A stretch of 64,000 nucleotides of DNA from Crocosphaera sp. UHCC 0190 (GTDB lineage Bacteria > Cyanobacteriota > Cyanobacteriia > Cyanobacteriales > Microcystaceae), in the NCBI RefSeq assembly GCF_034932065.1, contig NZ_JAYGHP010000004.1, forward strand, positions 91,585-155,584, given 5' to 3'. Below are positions 34,209 through 43,263 of the stretch, in pieces. Positions within the stretch are counted from its first letter, which is position 1, and the number at the start of each line of letters is the position of its first letter. The position numbers and the translations under genes are program-made. Below the pieces are notes generated by a model. The model was not told the origin of the DNA. It worked only from the letters and a program-made list of their open reading frames with translations, and did not search any database.

Positions 34209-35579
34209 ATGACCACTCAAACTCCCCCTCTCGTTTCCTTACAAGACCCCAAAGATGTCTCGATTGATGTCATTGAGGCAGAATTACGCAGTATTTGGAA
34301 CGCTTACAGCAATAATGAAGATGGTATTGTGGCAACCCGCGCCACCACCTTCACTTTTATTGTTTATGAACCCGAACCCACTCAATATCTCTTAGCGGTT
34401 TTAGGCTTTTATACCGGCCCTATTGATGGTATTGCCGGGCCCCGTACCACTGCTGCCATTAAATCGGCTCAAAAAGCCTACGGACTGGAAATTACGGGCA
34501 AATCTAATCAAGCATTTATTGAAAAATTACAAGCAGAATTTGAGAAAGTCAAAGCAGAAGGTCAATTAAGCGATGCTCAACAAATGGTCGCTAAGGCATA
34601 TTCTCCTGACTTAGAAGGAACTGGGGTAACTGATAGTATTGCTGCTTCTAACCCCTGCCGTATTATTACCCTCTGTCCCACTGTTGGCGAAGATGAAGGG
34701 GTCAAAGTTCAAGTATCTGCCTACTGTCCCATTAATAAGCGCAGTCAAAATACCCTAATCTGTTGTGAATATATTACCCTACGGGGAACTGCTGCCGCTT
34801 TAGAAAGAATTGGCGGTATTATCTCGGAATTGACCATCAGTGGACTGCCTACCTTTGTTTGGTGGAAAGCAAGTCCTCAACCCGAATATGGACTATTTAA
34901 ACGCTTAGCCTCTCAAGGGGATACAGTTATCGTTGACTCTAGTACCTTTAGTAGTCCCGAAGAAAACCTTTTAGAAATTGGCCAAATGTTGGAACAGAAT
35001 ATTCCCCTGGCTGATTTAAACTGGGGAAGAATTGCCCCCTGGCAAGAATTAACGGCGGCTGCTTTTGATCCTCCAGAGCGTCGCGGTGCTGTTCTAGAAG
35101 TTGACCGCGTTACTATTGATTATGAACGAGGAAATGCTTCTCAAGCCTTGATGTATTTGGGATGGGTGGCCACCCGTTTACAGTGGCGGCCTGTTGCCTA
35201 TGAATATGAAGGAGGGGACTATGATATTCGTCGCATTAAATTCCTCAACAATGAACAGAATACCATTGAGGCAGAATTAGCGGGGGTTCCCTTGGCAGAC
35301 TGGGGAGACGTTTTAGGGGACTTAATTAGTCTTAAATTAAGTTCTACTAACCTACAAGCTGACTGTTGTACCGTGTTGTGTTCCGGGACTACCGGATGTA
35401 TGCGTATGGAGGCATCAGGTGGGGCCCAAGCTTGTCGTATTGAACAAGTAACTTCCTTAGCGGATCAAAATACGGAACACCTATTAGGAAGACAACTGCA
35501 ACGGTGGGGAACTGATCCTCTCTATGAGGAAAGTTTAAAAGTTACTATGGCTATCCTGAAATTAGCTAATAATAACTAA
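34209..35579 (+). CDS. opcA: glucose-6-phosphate dehydrogenase assembly protein OpcA
   Basis: A 456-residue OpcA that activates and oligomerises G6PDH and carries its redox control. The N-terminal part contains a peptidoglycan-binding-like fold (about 55-115, YLLAVLGFYTGPIDGIAGP then RTTAAIKSAQKAYGL). The C-terminal OpcA core follows, with TFVWWKASPQPEYGLFKRLA. A cysteine cluster near the C-terminus (DCCTVLCSGTTGCMRM, then AQACRIEQ) corresponds to the region through which thioredoxin is known to act in Anabaena OpcA. It is in the zwf transcript unit. Confidence 0.93.
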   Translation: MTTQTPPLVSLQDPKDVSIDVIEAELRSIWNAYSNNEDGIVATRATTFTFIVYEPEPTQYLLAVLGFYTGPIDGIAGPRTTAAIKSAQKAYGLEITGKSNQAFIEKLQAEFEKVKAEGQLSDAQQMVAKAYSPDLEGTGVTDSIAASNPCRIITLCPTVGEDEGVKVQVSAYCPINKRSQNTLICCEYITLRGTAAALERIGGIISELTISGLPTFVWWKASPQPEYGLFKRLASQGDTVIVDSSTFSSPEENLLEIGQMLEQNIPLADLNWGRIAPWQELTAAAFDPPERRGAVLEVDRVTIDYERGNASQALMYLGWVATRLQWRPVAYEYEGGDYDIRRIKFLNNEQNTIEAELAGVPLADWGDVLGDLISLKLSSTNLQADCCTVLCSGTTGCMRMEASGGAQACRIEQVTSLADQNTEHLLGRQLQRWGTDPLYEESLKVTMAILKLANNN

Positions 35580-35597
35580 TTGATTGTTATTATTTTT

Positions 35598-35638
35598 GGG
35601 GCGGGTTTTAGGGGTAAAGTTACTTTTAAAACTCGTCC
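35598..35638. repeat. GGGGCGGG repeat, copy C (short form)
   Basis: GGGGCGGGTTTTAGGGGTAA, AGTTACTTTTAAAACTCGTC, 19 nt after opcA. It pairs in sequence with copy D at 36021. Both lie in the 569-bp stretch 35580-36148. Confidence 0.65.
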
Positions 35639-35871
35639 TTTCTATTGAGCATAACCGAACAAATAGGCGATCGCCATCATATGAGATTTTTGTTAAACTA
35701 TTTAGCATAGTCCCGAATATCAACACTAATACAGAACTGAACGTAATAGCCATCTGCCCCCCGTACTAATCTAACTCTTTTAATCTGATCAACAGGGTAA
35801 AAGTTTAATAATTTCGAGAGAACGAATCGCACAACATCCGTGTAACGGGGGTCTTCACCCCGACATTAAAA

Positions 35872-36005
35872 GATAAGGAAGAAGCTTGCCAAGAAGCAGC
35901 CGAAAACTACGAAGAACTTCTAATTACTCTATGAAGCAATGTCAGTAGGTCGGCATATACCAACGTCTTCCTTCAGAAATCCGTAATTTGGCAGACAAAA
36001 ATTTT
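35872..36005 (+). pseudogene. decayed toxin-antitoxin locus
   Basis: Two coding fragments in different frames. 35872-35934 reads DKEEACQEAAENYEELLITL then stop, like the acidic tail of a small antitoxin. 35949-36005 reads VGIYQRLPSEIRNLADKNF, the early part of a RelE/ParE-like toxin (family pattern YxxLPxEIxxLADKNF). The toxin stops being recognisable exactly where the GGGGCGGG repeat D begins (36021), and its own N-terminus is missing too. Confidence 0.5.
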
Positions 36006-36020
36006 CCACCTGTAAATTTT

Positions 36021-36060
36021 GGGGCGGGTTTTGAGGGTAAAGTGACCTTTGAAACCCCCT
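36021..36060. repeat. GGGGCGGG repeat, copy D, in a toxin remnant
   Basis: GGGGCGGGTTTTGAGGGTAA, AGTGACCTTTGAAACCCCCT. Close to copy C. It starts 16 nt after the last recognisable toxin codon. Confidence 0.65.
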
Positions 36061-36148
36061 CTTTTTATATTATGATCACAAGTCATAATTACAAATTGAG
36101 TGGCAACATAGTTTGCCACTCTTTTAAACTAATGGGAGCTAAATTTTT

Positions 36149-37534
36149 ATGGAACATTCACTTGGATTTGGCATTACACCTGATTCAAAGACAACAGATT
36201 TTTTGTCTACCTCTTTACGCAAAAAACTAGCCTCTATTACTGTAATAGGGTTCAGTCTGGGAATGCTACAGGGTGGAATGGCCAATGCCCTATCCTTTCA
36301 AGGATTGGGTGATTTCCCTGGCGGTGATCTACTCCTTTCCACTCCTGTGCACAGCATCCCCACACTCCCCAACGATCCTTTCTTCAGCGTGTCCCTTGGG
36401 GGATCAAAGGATGGCTTAATAGCCGTCGGTGCTGGTAACTCCGTTAATGGTTATGAGGCATTCCGTTGGACAGAGGAGGACGGGATGATCGGTTTAGGAA
36501 GCCTCATTGGGACTCGTGGTTTAGAGCTAGGTCGTTCATACTACAGTATGGCCAGGGACACATCTCAAGATGGTTCAGTTATCGTCGGTCGTAGCAATTC
36601 AGTCAATGGTCTTGAAGCTTTCCGTTGGACCCAAGAAACTGGGATGGTCGGTCTTGGCGATCTCCCTGGAGGGGATTTCTACAGCATAGCTTTTGGGACA
36701 TCGAACGACGGCTCGGTGGTGATTGGTTCTAGCAAATCCGCCAGTGGGGAAGAGGCATTTCGTTGGACTCAGGAGAGTGGGATGGTCAGTCTCGGCGATC
36801 TCCCTGGTGGTGGTTTCTACAGCATAGCTCAAGGAATATCAGCAGACGGCTCCATCATCGTCGGTGGTGGCCGCTCCGCCAATGGAAATGAGGCGTTCCT
36901 TTGGACCCAAGAAACTGGGATGGTCGGTCTTGGCGATCTCCCTAATGGTGGTTTTTTTAGCTCGGCCCAAGGAATATCGGGGGATGGCTCGGTTGTTATT
37001 GGTCAAAGCCGTGGTGATCGAGGGATTGAAGCCTTCCGCTGGACTCAGGAGAGCGGGATGGTCGGTCTCGGTGATCTCCCTGGTGGTGGTGTCTATAGCC
37101 TAGCTAGAAGTGCATCCTTTGACGGGTCCACAATTGTTGGTTTTGGCAGAACTCTCAATGGGAATGAGGCTTTTATCTGGGATGTCACCAATGGAATGAG
37201 AAGCGTTCGGGAAGTTCTAGTTGGCTTCGAAATTAATATGACAGGATGGGCATTAATTGAGGCGAGGGGAATTTCTTCCGACGGGACAAAAATCGTCGGT
37301 TTTGGCATAAATCCCGATGGAAAAGCCGAGGCATGGTTGGCTGACCTCACTCCGAATCAACTTCCTAACAACTCTATACTTCATAACAATTTTGTATCTA
37401 CAGTACAAACATCTGAACCTTCTCTGTCTGCAGTACAAACACCTGAACCTACACCGAACTTTGCATTCCTCTCTGTCAACATTTTCGGTATAGCCTCATT
37501 TTTCTGGCGCAAACGCCAGAAAAATCTCTCATAA
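36149..37534 (+). CDS. HAF-repeat secreted protein with PEP-CTERM-like anchor
   Basis: A 461-residue protein. A signal-like segment lies unusually far in (about 28-48, LASITVIGFSLGMLQGGMAN). Then come about six repeats of 45-50 residues with the pattern GLGDLPGGxFYSIA, DGSVVVG, GxEAFRWTQExGMV, which is the HAF (extracellular beta-propeller-like) repeat. The C-terminus has TPEPTPNF, a hydrophobic stretch AFLSVNIFGIASFFW and basic RKRQKNLS, a divergent PEP-CTERM anchor. The repeats are also similar at DNA level. Unlike the other PEP-CTERM genes here, no C-tract box stands before it. It is probably an envelope protein. Confidence 0.8.
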   Translation: MEHSLGFGITPDSKTTDFLSTSLRKKLASITVIGFSLGMLQGGMANALSFQGLGDFPGGDLLLSTPVHSIPTLPNDPFFSVSLGGSKDGLIAVGAGNSVNGYEAFRWTEEDGMIGLGSLIGTRGLELGRSYYSMARDTSQDGSVIVGRSNSVNGLEAFRWTQETGMVGLGDLPGGDFYSIAFGTSNDGSVVIGSSKSASGEEAFRWTQESGMVSLGDLPGGGFYSIAQGISADGSIIVGGGRSANGNEAFLWTQETGMVGLGDLPNGGFFSSAQGISGDGSVVIGQSRGDRGIEAFRWTQESGMVGLGDLPGGGVYSLARSASFDGSTIVGFGRTLNGNEAFIWDVTNGMRSVREVLVGFEINMTGWALIEARGISSDGTKIVGFGINPDGKAEAWLADLTPNQLPNNSILHNNFVSTVQTSEPSLSAVQTPEPTPNFAFLSVNIFGIASFFWRKRQKNLS

Positions 37535-37724
37535 TCAACCTAAAAGGCAAGAGTAAGTAGTCGTATATTAATAAACAATGCTGTGTTAAGAAATATTAAT
37601 GAGACTTAAAGCCTTTGCCGTTGCCTATTACCTGTGTCCTGTTGCCTAACCTCACAATTAACTTGCTTGTAAATAAGCAATTCAAACCTTCATATCAGAC
37701 CAAATTATTAGCAAAACTCACTCA

Positions 37725-39041
37725 TTATGCACCTGTAACTTTTGGCCAATCTGCCCAAATTGCTAAGGTTAATCCTGGAGAATAAATATTAACAAACATG
37801 GTTTGACCATCAGGGGAAAAACACACTCCAGCAAACTCACTATTATTATAGGCATTACGGGCTAAACGATAACATTCTCCTTGAGGTGTTACTCCAATTA
37901 AAAACTGTTCTCCTGCGCCATCTTCACAAACAATTAAATCCCCAAAAGGTGCTAAGGTTAAATTATCGGGATAATCTAAAATTTCTGCTCCAGGAGATTC
38001 CACAAATAAAGAGATAGTTTCCTTAGCAGGATTATAACGAAAAATTTGTCCTTTTTCTGCATTTCCCCCACTGGTACAGGTGAAATAAAACTCACCCTTT
38101 GCTAAGCAAATACCTTCCCCTCTTTTAAAAATTGCTGCCCCTTTCTTTTGGGCTTCATAACGCAGAGTATCGTCATCAGGATCAACATTTTCAATTTGTA
38201 CCCATTTGACAGATTTAGGTTGATTTAAAGGATAATTTTTACTGGTATCAATGCTGGGCATTTCTTCAATAACTAAGGCTTCTAAAATTCCTCCCGCTTG
38301 TAGATTTCCTGGTTGTCGGGGACGGAAACGATAGAAACAACTATCATTTTGGTCTTCTGTTTGATAAATGTAACCTGTGCTGGGGTCAACTGCAATGGCC
38401 TCATGACGAAATCTTCCCATAGCAGTTAAAGCGATTGGTTTTGCTATTTTGCTTTGAGAGGAAACTTCAAAATTGTAGCCATGTTTAACCGAAACATTGT
38501 CAGGATTTTCCTGAGAATTTAATTGAGGTGTCGAGATTTCTTCTTCACAACTAATCCAAGAATGCCAAGGGGTAGCACCTCCTGCACAATTGCGGTTTGT
38601 TCCTGCTAAAGAGACAAATTCTTGGGCTAAAGTACGATTCTTATTAATAATTAAAGTTGTGGTTCCTCCTTGAGATAAATGATCGTATTTATGTTCTTTT
38701 GATGCTATAACTCCAGGAAATTCATGGGGACTTAATTCATGATTCCGAATTAAAATTATTTGTCCATTTTCTCCTGGAAATGCTGCCATTCCATCAAAAC
38801 TTGTCGGTACAGAAGTGCCATCACTCATGGATTTTCCTACCTGAGAAATCACTTGATATTGCCATCCTTTGGGCAGATCTAAGATACCATTAGGATCGGA
38901 AATTAATTTACCAAATTTTTCCGTTTCGGTTGTTTGTCCATTGGCCACGCGAGTATAATAATTTTTAAGGGAAACAGCCGCAACTCCTGTGGTTATACTT
39001 ATTCCTGCTAAGCTGAGAAAATTTCTTCGAGATAACACCAT
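37725..39041 (-). CDS. PhoX-type (DUF839) phosphatase, Tat-exported
   Basis: About 438 residues. The N-terminus VLSRRNFLSLAGISITTGVA is a Tat signal (SRRNFLxLA), so the folded, metal-loaded protein is exported. The body matches the PhoX/DUF839 family: DGMAAFPGENGQIILIRNHE, AGTNRNCAGGATPWHSWISC, EAIAVDPSTGYIYQTEDQND and APFGDLIVCEDG. PhoX enzymes are Ca/Fe-dependent alkaline phosphatases; some DUF839 proteins are not proven phosphatases. I chose ATG 39041 since the Tat motif starts there; upstream codons would add 18 unrelated residues. Confidence 0.85.
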   Translation of the reverse strand: MVLSRRNFLSLAGISITTGVAAVSLKNYYTRVANGQTTETEKFGKLISDPNGILDLPKGWQYQVISQVGKSMSDGTSVPTSFDGMAAFPGENGQIILIRNHELSPHEFPGVIASKEHKYDHLSQGGTTTLIINKNRTLAQEFVSLAGTNRNCAGGATPWHSWISCEEEISTPQLNSQENPDNVSVKHGYNFEVSSQSKIAKPIALTAMGRFRHEAIAVDPSTGYIYQTEDQNDSCFYRFRPRQPGNLQAGGILEALVIEEMPSIDTSKNYPLNQPKSVKWVQIENVDPDDDTLRYEAQKKGAAIFKRGEGICLAKGEFYFTCTSGGNAEKGQIFRYNPAKETISLFVESPGAEILDYPDNLTLAPFGDLIVCEDGAGEQFLIGVTPQGECYRLARNAYNNSEFAGVCFSPDGQTMFVNIYSPGLTLAIWADWPKVTGA

Positions 39042-39146
39042 ATTAACAATAAACCCTTGGTAAACCCTAACCCTATTATACTTTTTGAGGGTCACGTTAT
39101 TTTTAGATTAAGAATAGAACAATTAATGATTAATAATAAGTTCATA

Positions 39147-39779
39147 TTAACTATTGTTAGATGGGTTCGCTGTAACAGCCATTAGTCCCCAAATCATCCC
39201 AAAACGAAATTTAGTTGCACGATAAATATTAAAACCAGCAGATACCAACAACTGATGTAATTCTGCTTGAGTATAGCATTTTTGATGAGCAGGATCAAAA
39301 ATTTGTAATATCCAATCACAGATTCTACAAATAAGATAATCTTTACTCCAGTCAAGAATTATGAGCTTACCATTGGGTTTAAGAACTCTTTTCATTTCTG
39401 CTAATGCTATTTGGGGTTTGTCAAAATAATGAAAAGCATTTGCTGATATTACCACATCGAAAGAATGATTTATGAAATGCAGTGAATGAACTGAACCTTC
39501 GTATAACTCTACGTTAGCATAAGTCTGATATTTTGACCTAGCGATAGTCAACATTTTTTCTGATATATCAATTCCCGTAATTTTCTGTGTCGGATTTTTA
39601 TCGAGTAAGAGTCGCTCAAATTCACCTGTACCACAAGCAACATCTAAAACTGTAGCCTGGGGAGCAATTTCTTCCCAATTGTGGAGGAATTTAAGGGTAT
39701 TAACAATGTAATTTCGCCACCGTACATCGTAGATATCAGCAAGTTTATTATATTGATTTCGCACTTTCACTTCATTCAT
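39147..39779 (-). CDS. class I SAM-dependent methyltransferase
   Basis: A 210-residue UbiE/COQ5-like methyltransferase. Motif I is VLDVACGTGEFERLLL, the acidic strand end is GIDISEKML, and the post motifs are FDVVISANAFHYF and EMKRVLKPNGKLIILDWSKD. The C-terminal segment is hydrophobic (FRFGMIWGLMAVTA). It starts within 12 nt of the stop of the ABC exporter gene, so the two are one operon. Substrate unknown; a lipid or quinone-like compound is plausible. Confidence 0.83.
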   Translation of the reverse strand: MNEVKVRNQYNKLADIYDVRWRNYIVNTLKFLHNWEEIAPQATVLDVACGTGEFERLLLDKNPTQKITGIDISEKMLTIARSKYQTYANVELYEGSVHSLHFINHSFDVVISANAFHYFDKPQIALAEMKRVLKPNGKLIILDWSKDYLICRICDWILQIFDPAHQKCYTQAELHQLLVSAGFNIYRATKFRFGMIWGLMAVTANPSNNS

Positions 39780-39791
39780 ATCAATTATCAA

Positions 39792-41624
39792 CTATTCCTC
39801 ATATCCCATCATTTGTAATTGATATAAACTGTGATATAGTCCATTGTTATCTAATAATTCTTCGTGAGTTCCTGACTCTATAATCTCTCCTTGCTTTAAA
39901 ACAAAAATCCGATCAACATCCCGAATTGTTGAGAGTCTGTGAGCGATAATAATTGCCGTTCTATTAGTTAATAAATGTTCTAATGCTTCTTGAATAAACG
40001 CTTCTGTTTTCACATCTAAATTAGCTGTTGCCTCATCTAAAATTAAGACATGAGGATGACGAATGGCAACCCGTGCAAAGGCTAATAATTGTTTTTGTCC
40101 TCCTGATAAATTGGTTCCTCTTTCCCTTAATTGTGTATTATATCCTTGGGGAAGCTCTTCAATAAAACGATCAACATTTGTTAATCTTGCTGCTTCTTTA
40201 ACTTCTTCTAGAGAATAGTCTTCTCCTAGGGTAATATTCCGTTTAACATCCCCAGCAAACAGAAAACTTTCTTGTAGAATTATCCCCACATATTGGCGTA
40301 ATTCCTTCTTAGAAATCTCTCGAATATCAACCCCATCAATTAAAATTCTGCCCTCAGTTGGTTCATGAAGACGAGATAAAAGACGAATAATTGAACTTTT
40401 TCCTGCTCCCGTTGGCCCCACTAAAGCAACCTTTTCCCCTGGTGAAATGGTAAAATTTAATCCTTTGAGAACAAACTCATCTGGTTTATAACCAAACCAA
40501 ACATTATCAAAGCAAATTTCTCCGACTTTTTCCTGATATTTACGACTCGATAAAAACTGAATATCTTGCTCTGATTCTTTGATTTCAATGGGTTCTTGCA
40601 TTAATTCTGTAATCCTTTCAATTGCAGTAAAACCCGCTTGAAACATGGTAAATTTATCTGCAAATTGACGTAATGGATTAAACAAACGTTGAGCATATAA
40701 AATAAAAGCAGAAAGGGTTCCAAAAGAAATCGTATTGTTGGTAATAAAAATTCCCCCTAACCAAATTACACTTGCGATCGCTACCAAACTAATCCATTCT
40801 AAAGTAGCAGAAACGGCAGAATCATAAAAAATAGTTTTATCCGTTGCTTGGCGATAATCTTGATTAATCACCCGAAATAATTCACTATTAAATCGTTCTC
40901 GTCGAAATAATTGTACTACATTAATGCCGACAATATTTTCTTGCAGCATGGAATTAAGGTCTGATAATTTTTCCCGTGATTTATAATTTGCTTTCCGATA
41001 TTGCCCTTGAAAATATACAATTAATCCTGCAATGGGAACCATCATTAATAACAGCATTAACGCTAATTTTACCTCTAGGGTAAACATTGTTATGATAATC
41101 ACTAAAATATAAATTGCATCGCTAATAACCCCAATCGCCCCACTAGCAAAAACATCCCCCAATGCTTCAACATCACTGGTTAAACGAGTTACTAACCGCC
41201 CCACAGGAGTCCGATTAAAAAAACTGGTTCCCAAAGACATCACATAGGTAAACAAATCTTCCCGAATTTCTGCCGTAATATTCTGTCCTAATTGTTGAAC
41301 AATATACCCTTGAAAAGAAGTACAAATTAGACGAATAACAATGGTTATTAGTAAAAGACTGCTCAAAAATTGTAGCCCTTTTGCCACAGAAAGCTGTTCT
41401 AAAAATCCCCAAGTAGACTCTTGACGTAAGACAGAAATCGCCTGTCCAATAATTAGGGGTTGTATCGCACCCGCAACCGTTAATGGCAATAATAAAAGCG
41501 CGGAAAGCAATAATAAACGGGGATGACGACGCACATAAGGCAATAACTTTAAGATCAGGCCGCCATCACTTTCACGAATACGATGGACAGATTTAGCAGG
41601 ATTTGACGGGGAAGAAAAAGCCAT
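39792..41624 (-). CDS. ABC exporter, fused membrane and ATPase domains
   Basis: A 610-residue half-transporter of the MsbA/LmrA (ABCB) type that should work as a homodimer. Six membrane helices lie within about 35-320, including LLLLSALLLLPLTVAGAIQP and YILVIIITMFTLEVKLALML. The ATPase domain has Walker A GPTGAGKSS (about 403), signature NLSGGQKQ, Walker B VLILDEATANLD and the H-loop IIAHRL. It likely exports a lipid or hydrophobic compound. The methyltransferase gene is directly downstream. Confidence 0.9.
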   Translation of the reverse strand: MAFSSPSNPAKSVHRIRESDGGLILKLLPYVRRHPRLLLLSALLLLPLTVAGAIQPLIIGQAISVLRQESTWGFLEQLSVAKGLQFLSSLLLITIVIRLICTSFQGYIVQQLGQNITAEIREDLFTYVMSLGTSFFNRTPVGRLVTRLTSDVEALGDVFASGAIGVISDAIYILVIIITMFTLEVKLALMLLLMMVPIAGLIVYFQGQYRKANYKSREKLSDLNSMLQENIVGINVVQLFRRERFNSELFRVINQDYRQATDKTIFYDSAVSATLEWISLVAIASVIWLGGIFITNNTISFGTLSAFILYAQRLFNPLRQFADKFTMFQAGFTAIERITELMQEPIEIKESEQDIQFLSSRKYQEKVGEICFDNVWFGYKPDEFVLKGLNFTISPGEKVALVGPTGAGKSSIIRLLSRLHEPTEGRILIDGVDIREISKKELRQYVGIILQESFLFAGDVKRNITLGEDYSLEEVKEAARLTNVDRFIEELPQGYNTQLRERGTNLSGGQKQLLAFARVAIRHPHVLILDEATANLDVKTEAFIQEALEHLLTNRTAIIIAHRLSTIRDVDRIFVLKQGEIIESGTHEELLDNNGLYHSLYQLQMMGYEE

Positions 41625-41673
41625 AGGGAAATTGAAAATTATTAATCATTGTTACTTAAGTTAACATTTGTCT

Positions 41674-41697
41674 AGGGATAATTGTTGAATTATCCCG
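41674..41697. repeat. palindrome AGGGATAATT/AATTATCCC
   Basis: AGGGATAATT gttg AATTATCCC between the ABC exporter and amidase genes. It belongs to the GTAGG-family type with decayed ends. Confidence 0.5.
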
Positions 41698-41708
41698 ACT
41701 AGGAATGA

Positions 41709-43118
41709 TTAATGATTAACCAAAGGTGGGATCAAAAACTGGCGATCGCAGACCCTTTCTAACTGGGCCGCTACCCGTATTAATGTCAACTCATCGGCTG
41801 GTTTTCCCACTAATTGAACCCCCACAGGCAAACCATTGTCATCTTGTCCCATAGGCAAGGTTATAGCGGGTAAACCACAGGCATTAAAGGCCGGACAAGG
41901 GGCTACCCAATGCTGAATTTTGACTAAGGTTTCTTCGGGGGATAAATTCGCCCATTCTCCAACTTTGATCGGTTGATGTAAATAAACAGGCAAAACTAAC
42001 AAATCAAAATGATCAAAAAATGCGACAATTTTACGGGAAATAAGCTGCATTTGACGGACTGCCTGTAAATAGTCTCCTGCACTTCCGGCCTGTTCTTTTA
42101 ACCAATAATTAAAAGGACTTAAGGCTGCGTCAGGAAGTCCCGCGGCCCCTACCCCTGCTTGCCAAACCTTGATAAACGGTTCAATCAATTCCTCAATGGA
42201 AGGACATCCCATTTCTAAATGATGGCCCATAGTTCCTAATAATTTAACGCCTTGTTCAACTGCCGCTTTAACGACGGGTTCCGCTTGATTAAACGGGGGA
42301 ATATCATAAGTATAGGCAATTCTTAGGGGAGGTGAAACCTGTTGTGTCGCGGCTAAAAAGGGAATTTCGGGAGGGGGCAACCAATAGGGATCACCTGTAA
42401 TATAACCAGACATCACATCTAACAAGGCCGCAGCGTCAGCCACAGTTCGGGCCAAGGGGCCATTACTGGAAATACCGCTTTGATAGTCTCCCACCGGGGC
42501 ATGGGAAATTCTACCTTTAGCGGGTTTGATCCCCACTAAGCCACAACAAGCAGCCGGGCCACGAACGGAACCCCCTCCGTCGGAACCTTGGGCAATGGGG
42601 CATAAACCCGCAGCAACAGCGGCCGCTGCCCCACCGCTTGACCCCCCTGATGTATAGTCTGGGTTCCAGGGGTTACGGGTTGGGGGAAACCCTGGGGGTT
42701 CTGTGTAAGGAAATGATCCCAGTTCCGAGGTGGCGGTTTTGCCCAGAATAATGAACCCTGCCCCTTTTAAACGCATCGTTACCCCATCATCATAGTCAAC
42801 GATGTTGTTTTTTAGGGCAGCAACTCCATAGGTGACGGGCATTCCTGCTACTGCGTTGAGATCTTTGATCCCTGTGGGAACCCCAAAAAATGGGGGCAGC
42901 AATTTGAGATCAGATGTATTAATCAGTTGTTCGGTTTTGGTTTTGGCATCAGCTAGGGCCATGTCTACGGCCACAGTGAAAAAACTACCGAGTTGGGAGT
43001 CATAGCGGGCGATGCGATCGAGATACAGTTGGGTTAATTCTAAGGGAGAAATTGTGCGATCGCGGATTAGTTGGGCCAATTCTAAAGCAGGTTTAAAGGC
43101 TAATTCAACAGAATTCAT
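41709..43118 (-). CDS. amidase (amidase-signature family)
   Basis: A 469-residue amidase-signature hydrolase. The Ser-cisSer-Lys triad is visible: K85 in GIKDLNAV, Ser-Ser at 160-161 in TSGGSSGGA, and nucleophile S184 in GSDGGGSVRGPA. No signal peptide. It resembles GatA but lacks the context and C-terminal features of the tRNA-dependent amidotransferase; cyanobacteria usually have a separate gatA. It probably hydrolyses small amides. A GGGGCGGG repeat lies upstream of it at 43183. Confidence 0.88.
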   Translation of the reverse strand: MNSVELAFKPALELAQLIRDRTISPLELTQLYLDRIARYDSQLGSFFTVAVDMALADAKTKTEQLINTSDLKLLPPFFGVPTGIKDLNAVAGMPVTYGVAALKNNIVDYDDGVTMRLKGAGFIILGKTATSELGSFPYTEPPGFPPTRNPWNPDYTSGGSSGGAAAAVAAGLCPIAQGSDGGGSVRGPAACCGLVGIKPAKGRISHAPVGDYQSGISSNGPLARTVADAAALLDVMSGYITGDPYWLPPPEIPFLAATQQVSPPLRIAYTYDIPPFNQAEPVVKAAVEQGVKLLGTMGHHLEMGCPSIEELIEPFIKVWQAGVGAAGLPDAALSPFNYWLKEQAGSAGDYLQAVRQMQLISRKIVAFFDHFDLLVLPVYLHQPIKVGEWANLSPEETLVKIQHWVAPCPAFNACGLPAITLPMGQDDNGLPVGVQLVGKPADELTLIRVAAQLERVCDRQFLIPPLVNH

Positions 43119-43182
43119 GACAATTTTTTTAATATTTTTGTTTTCAGATCAGGATACAAAATTAATTACCCAGAATATTGTA

Positions 43183-43240
43183 GGGGCGGGTTTTTGTTAG
43201 AATCTATGATTCCCACAAATAGGTTAAATCAACCCGCCCC
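43183..43240. repeat. GGGGCGGG repeat, copy B (long form)
   Basis: 58 nt beginning GGGGCGGGTTTTTGT and ending AACCCGCCCC; the outermost 8 bases are perfectly inverted. It aligns with copy A throughout, e.g. ATGATTC and GGTTAAAT. Located between amidase and lysS. Confidence 0.7.
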
Positions 43241-43263
43241 ATCTTATTACCCAAATATAATTA

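Noticed and set aside
34300..34560. Peptidoglycan-binding-like fold in OpcA as a novel fusion
   Set aside because: As I recall, cyanobacterial OpcA proteins usually carry this region, so it is noted in the gene entry only.
35988..36230. 80-codon frame beginning MADKNF
   Set aside because: Only its first residues resemble a toxin; the rest is repeat and spacer sequence, so it is treated as part of the decayed TA locus.
36599..37350. Several open frames opposite the HAF-repeat gene
   Set aside because: They repeat with the same period as the sense repeats, which is expected for complementary strands of a repetitive gene.
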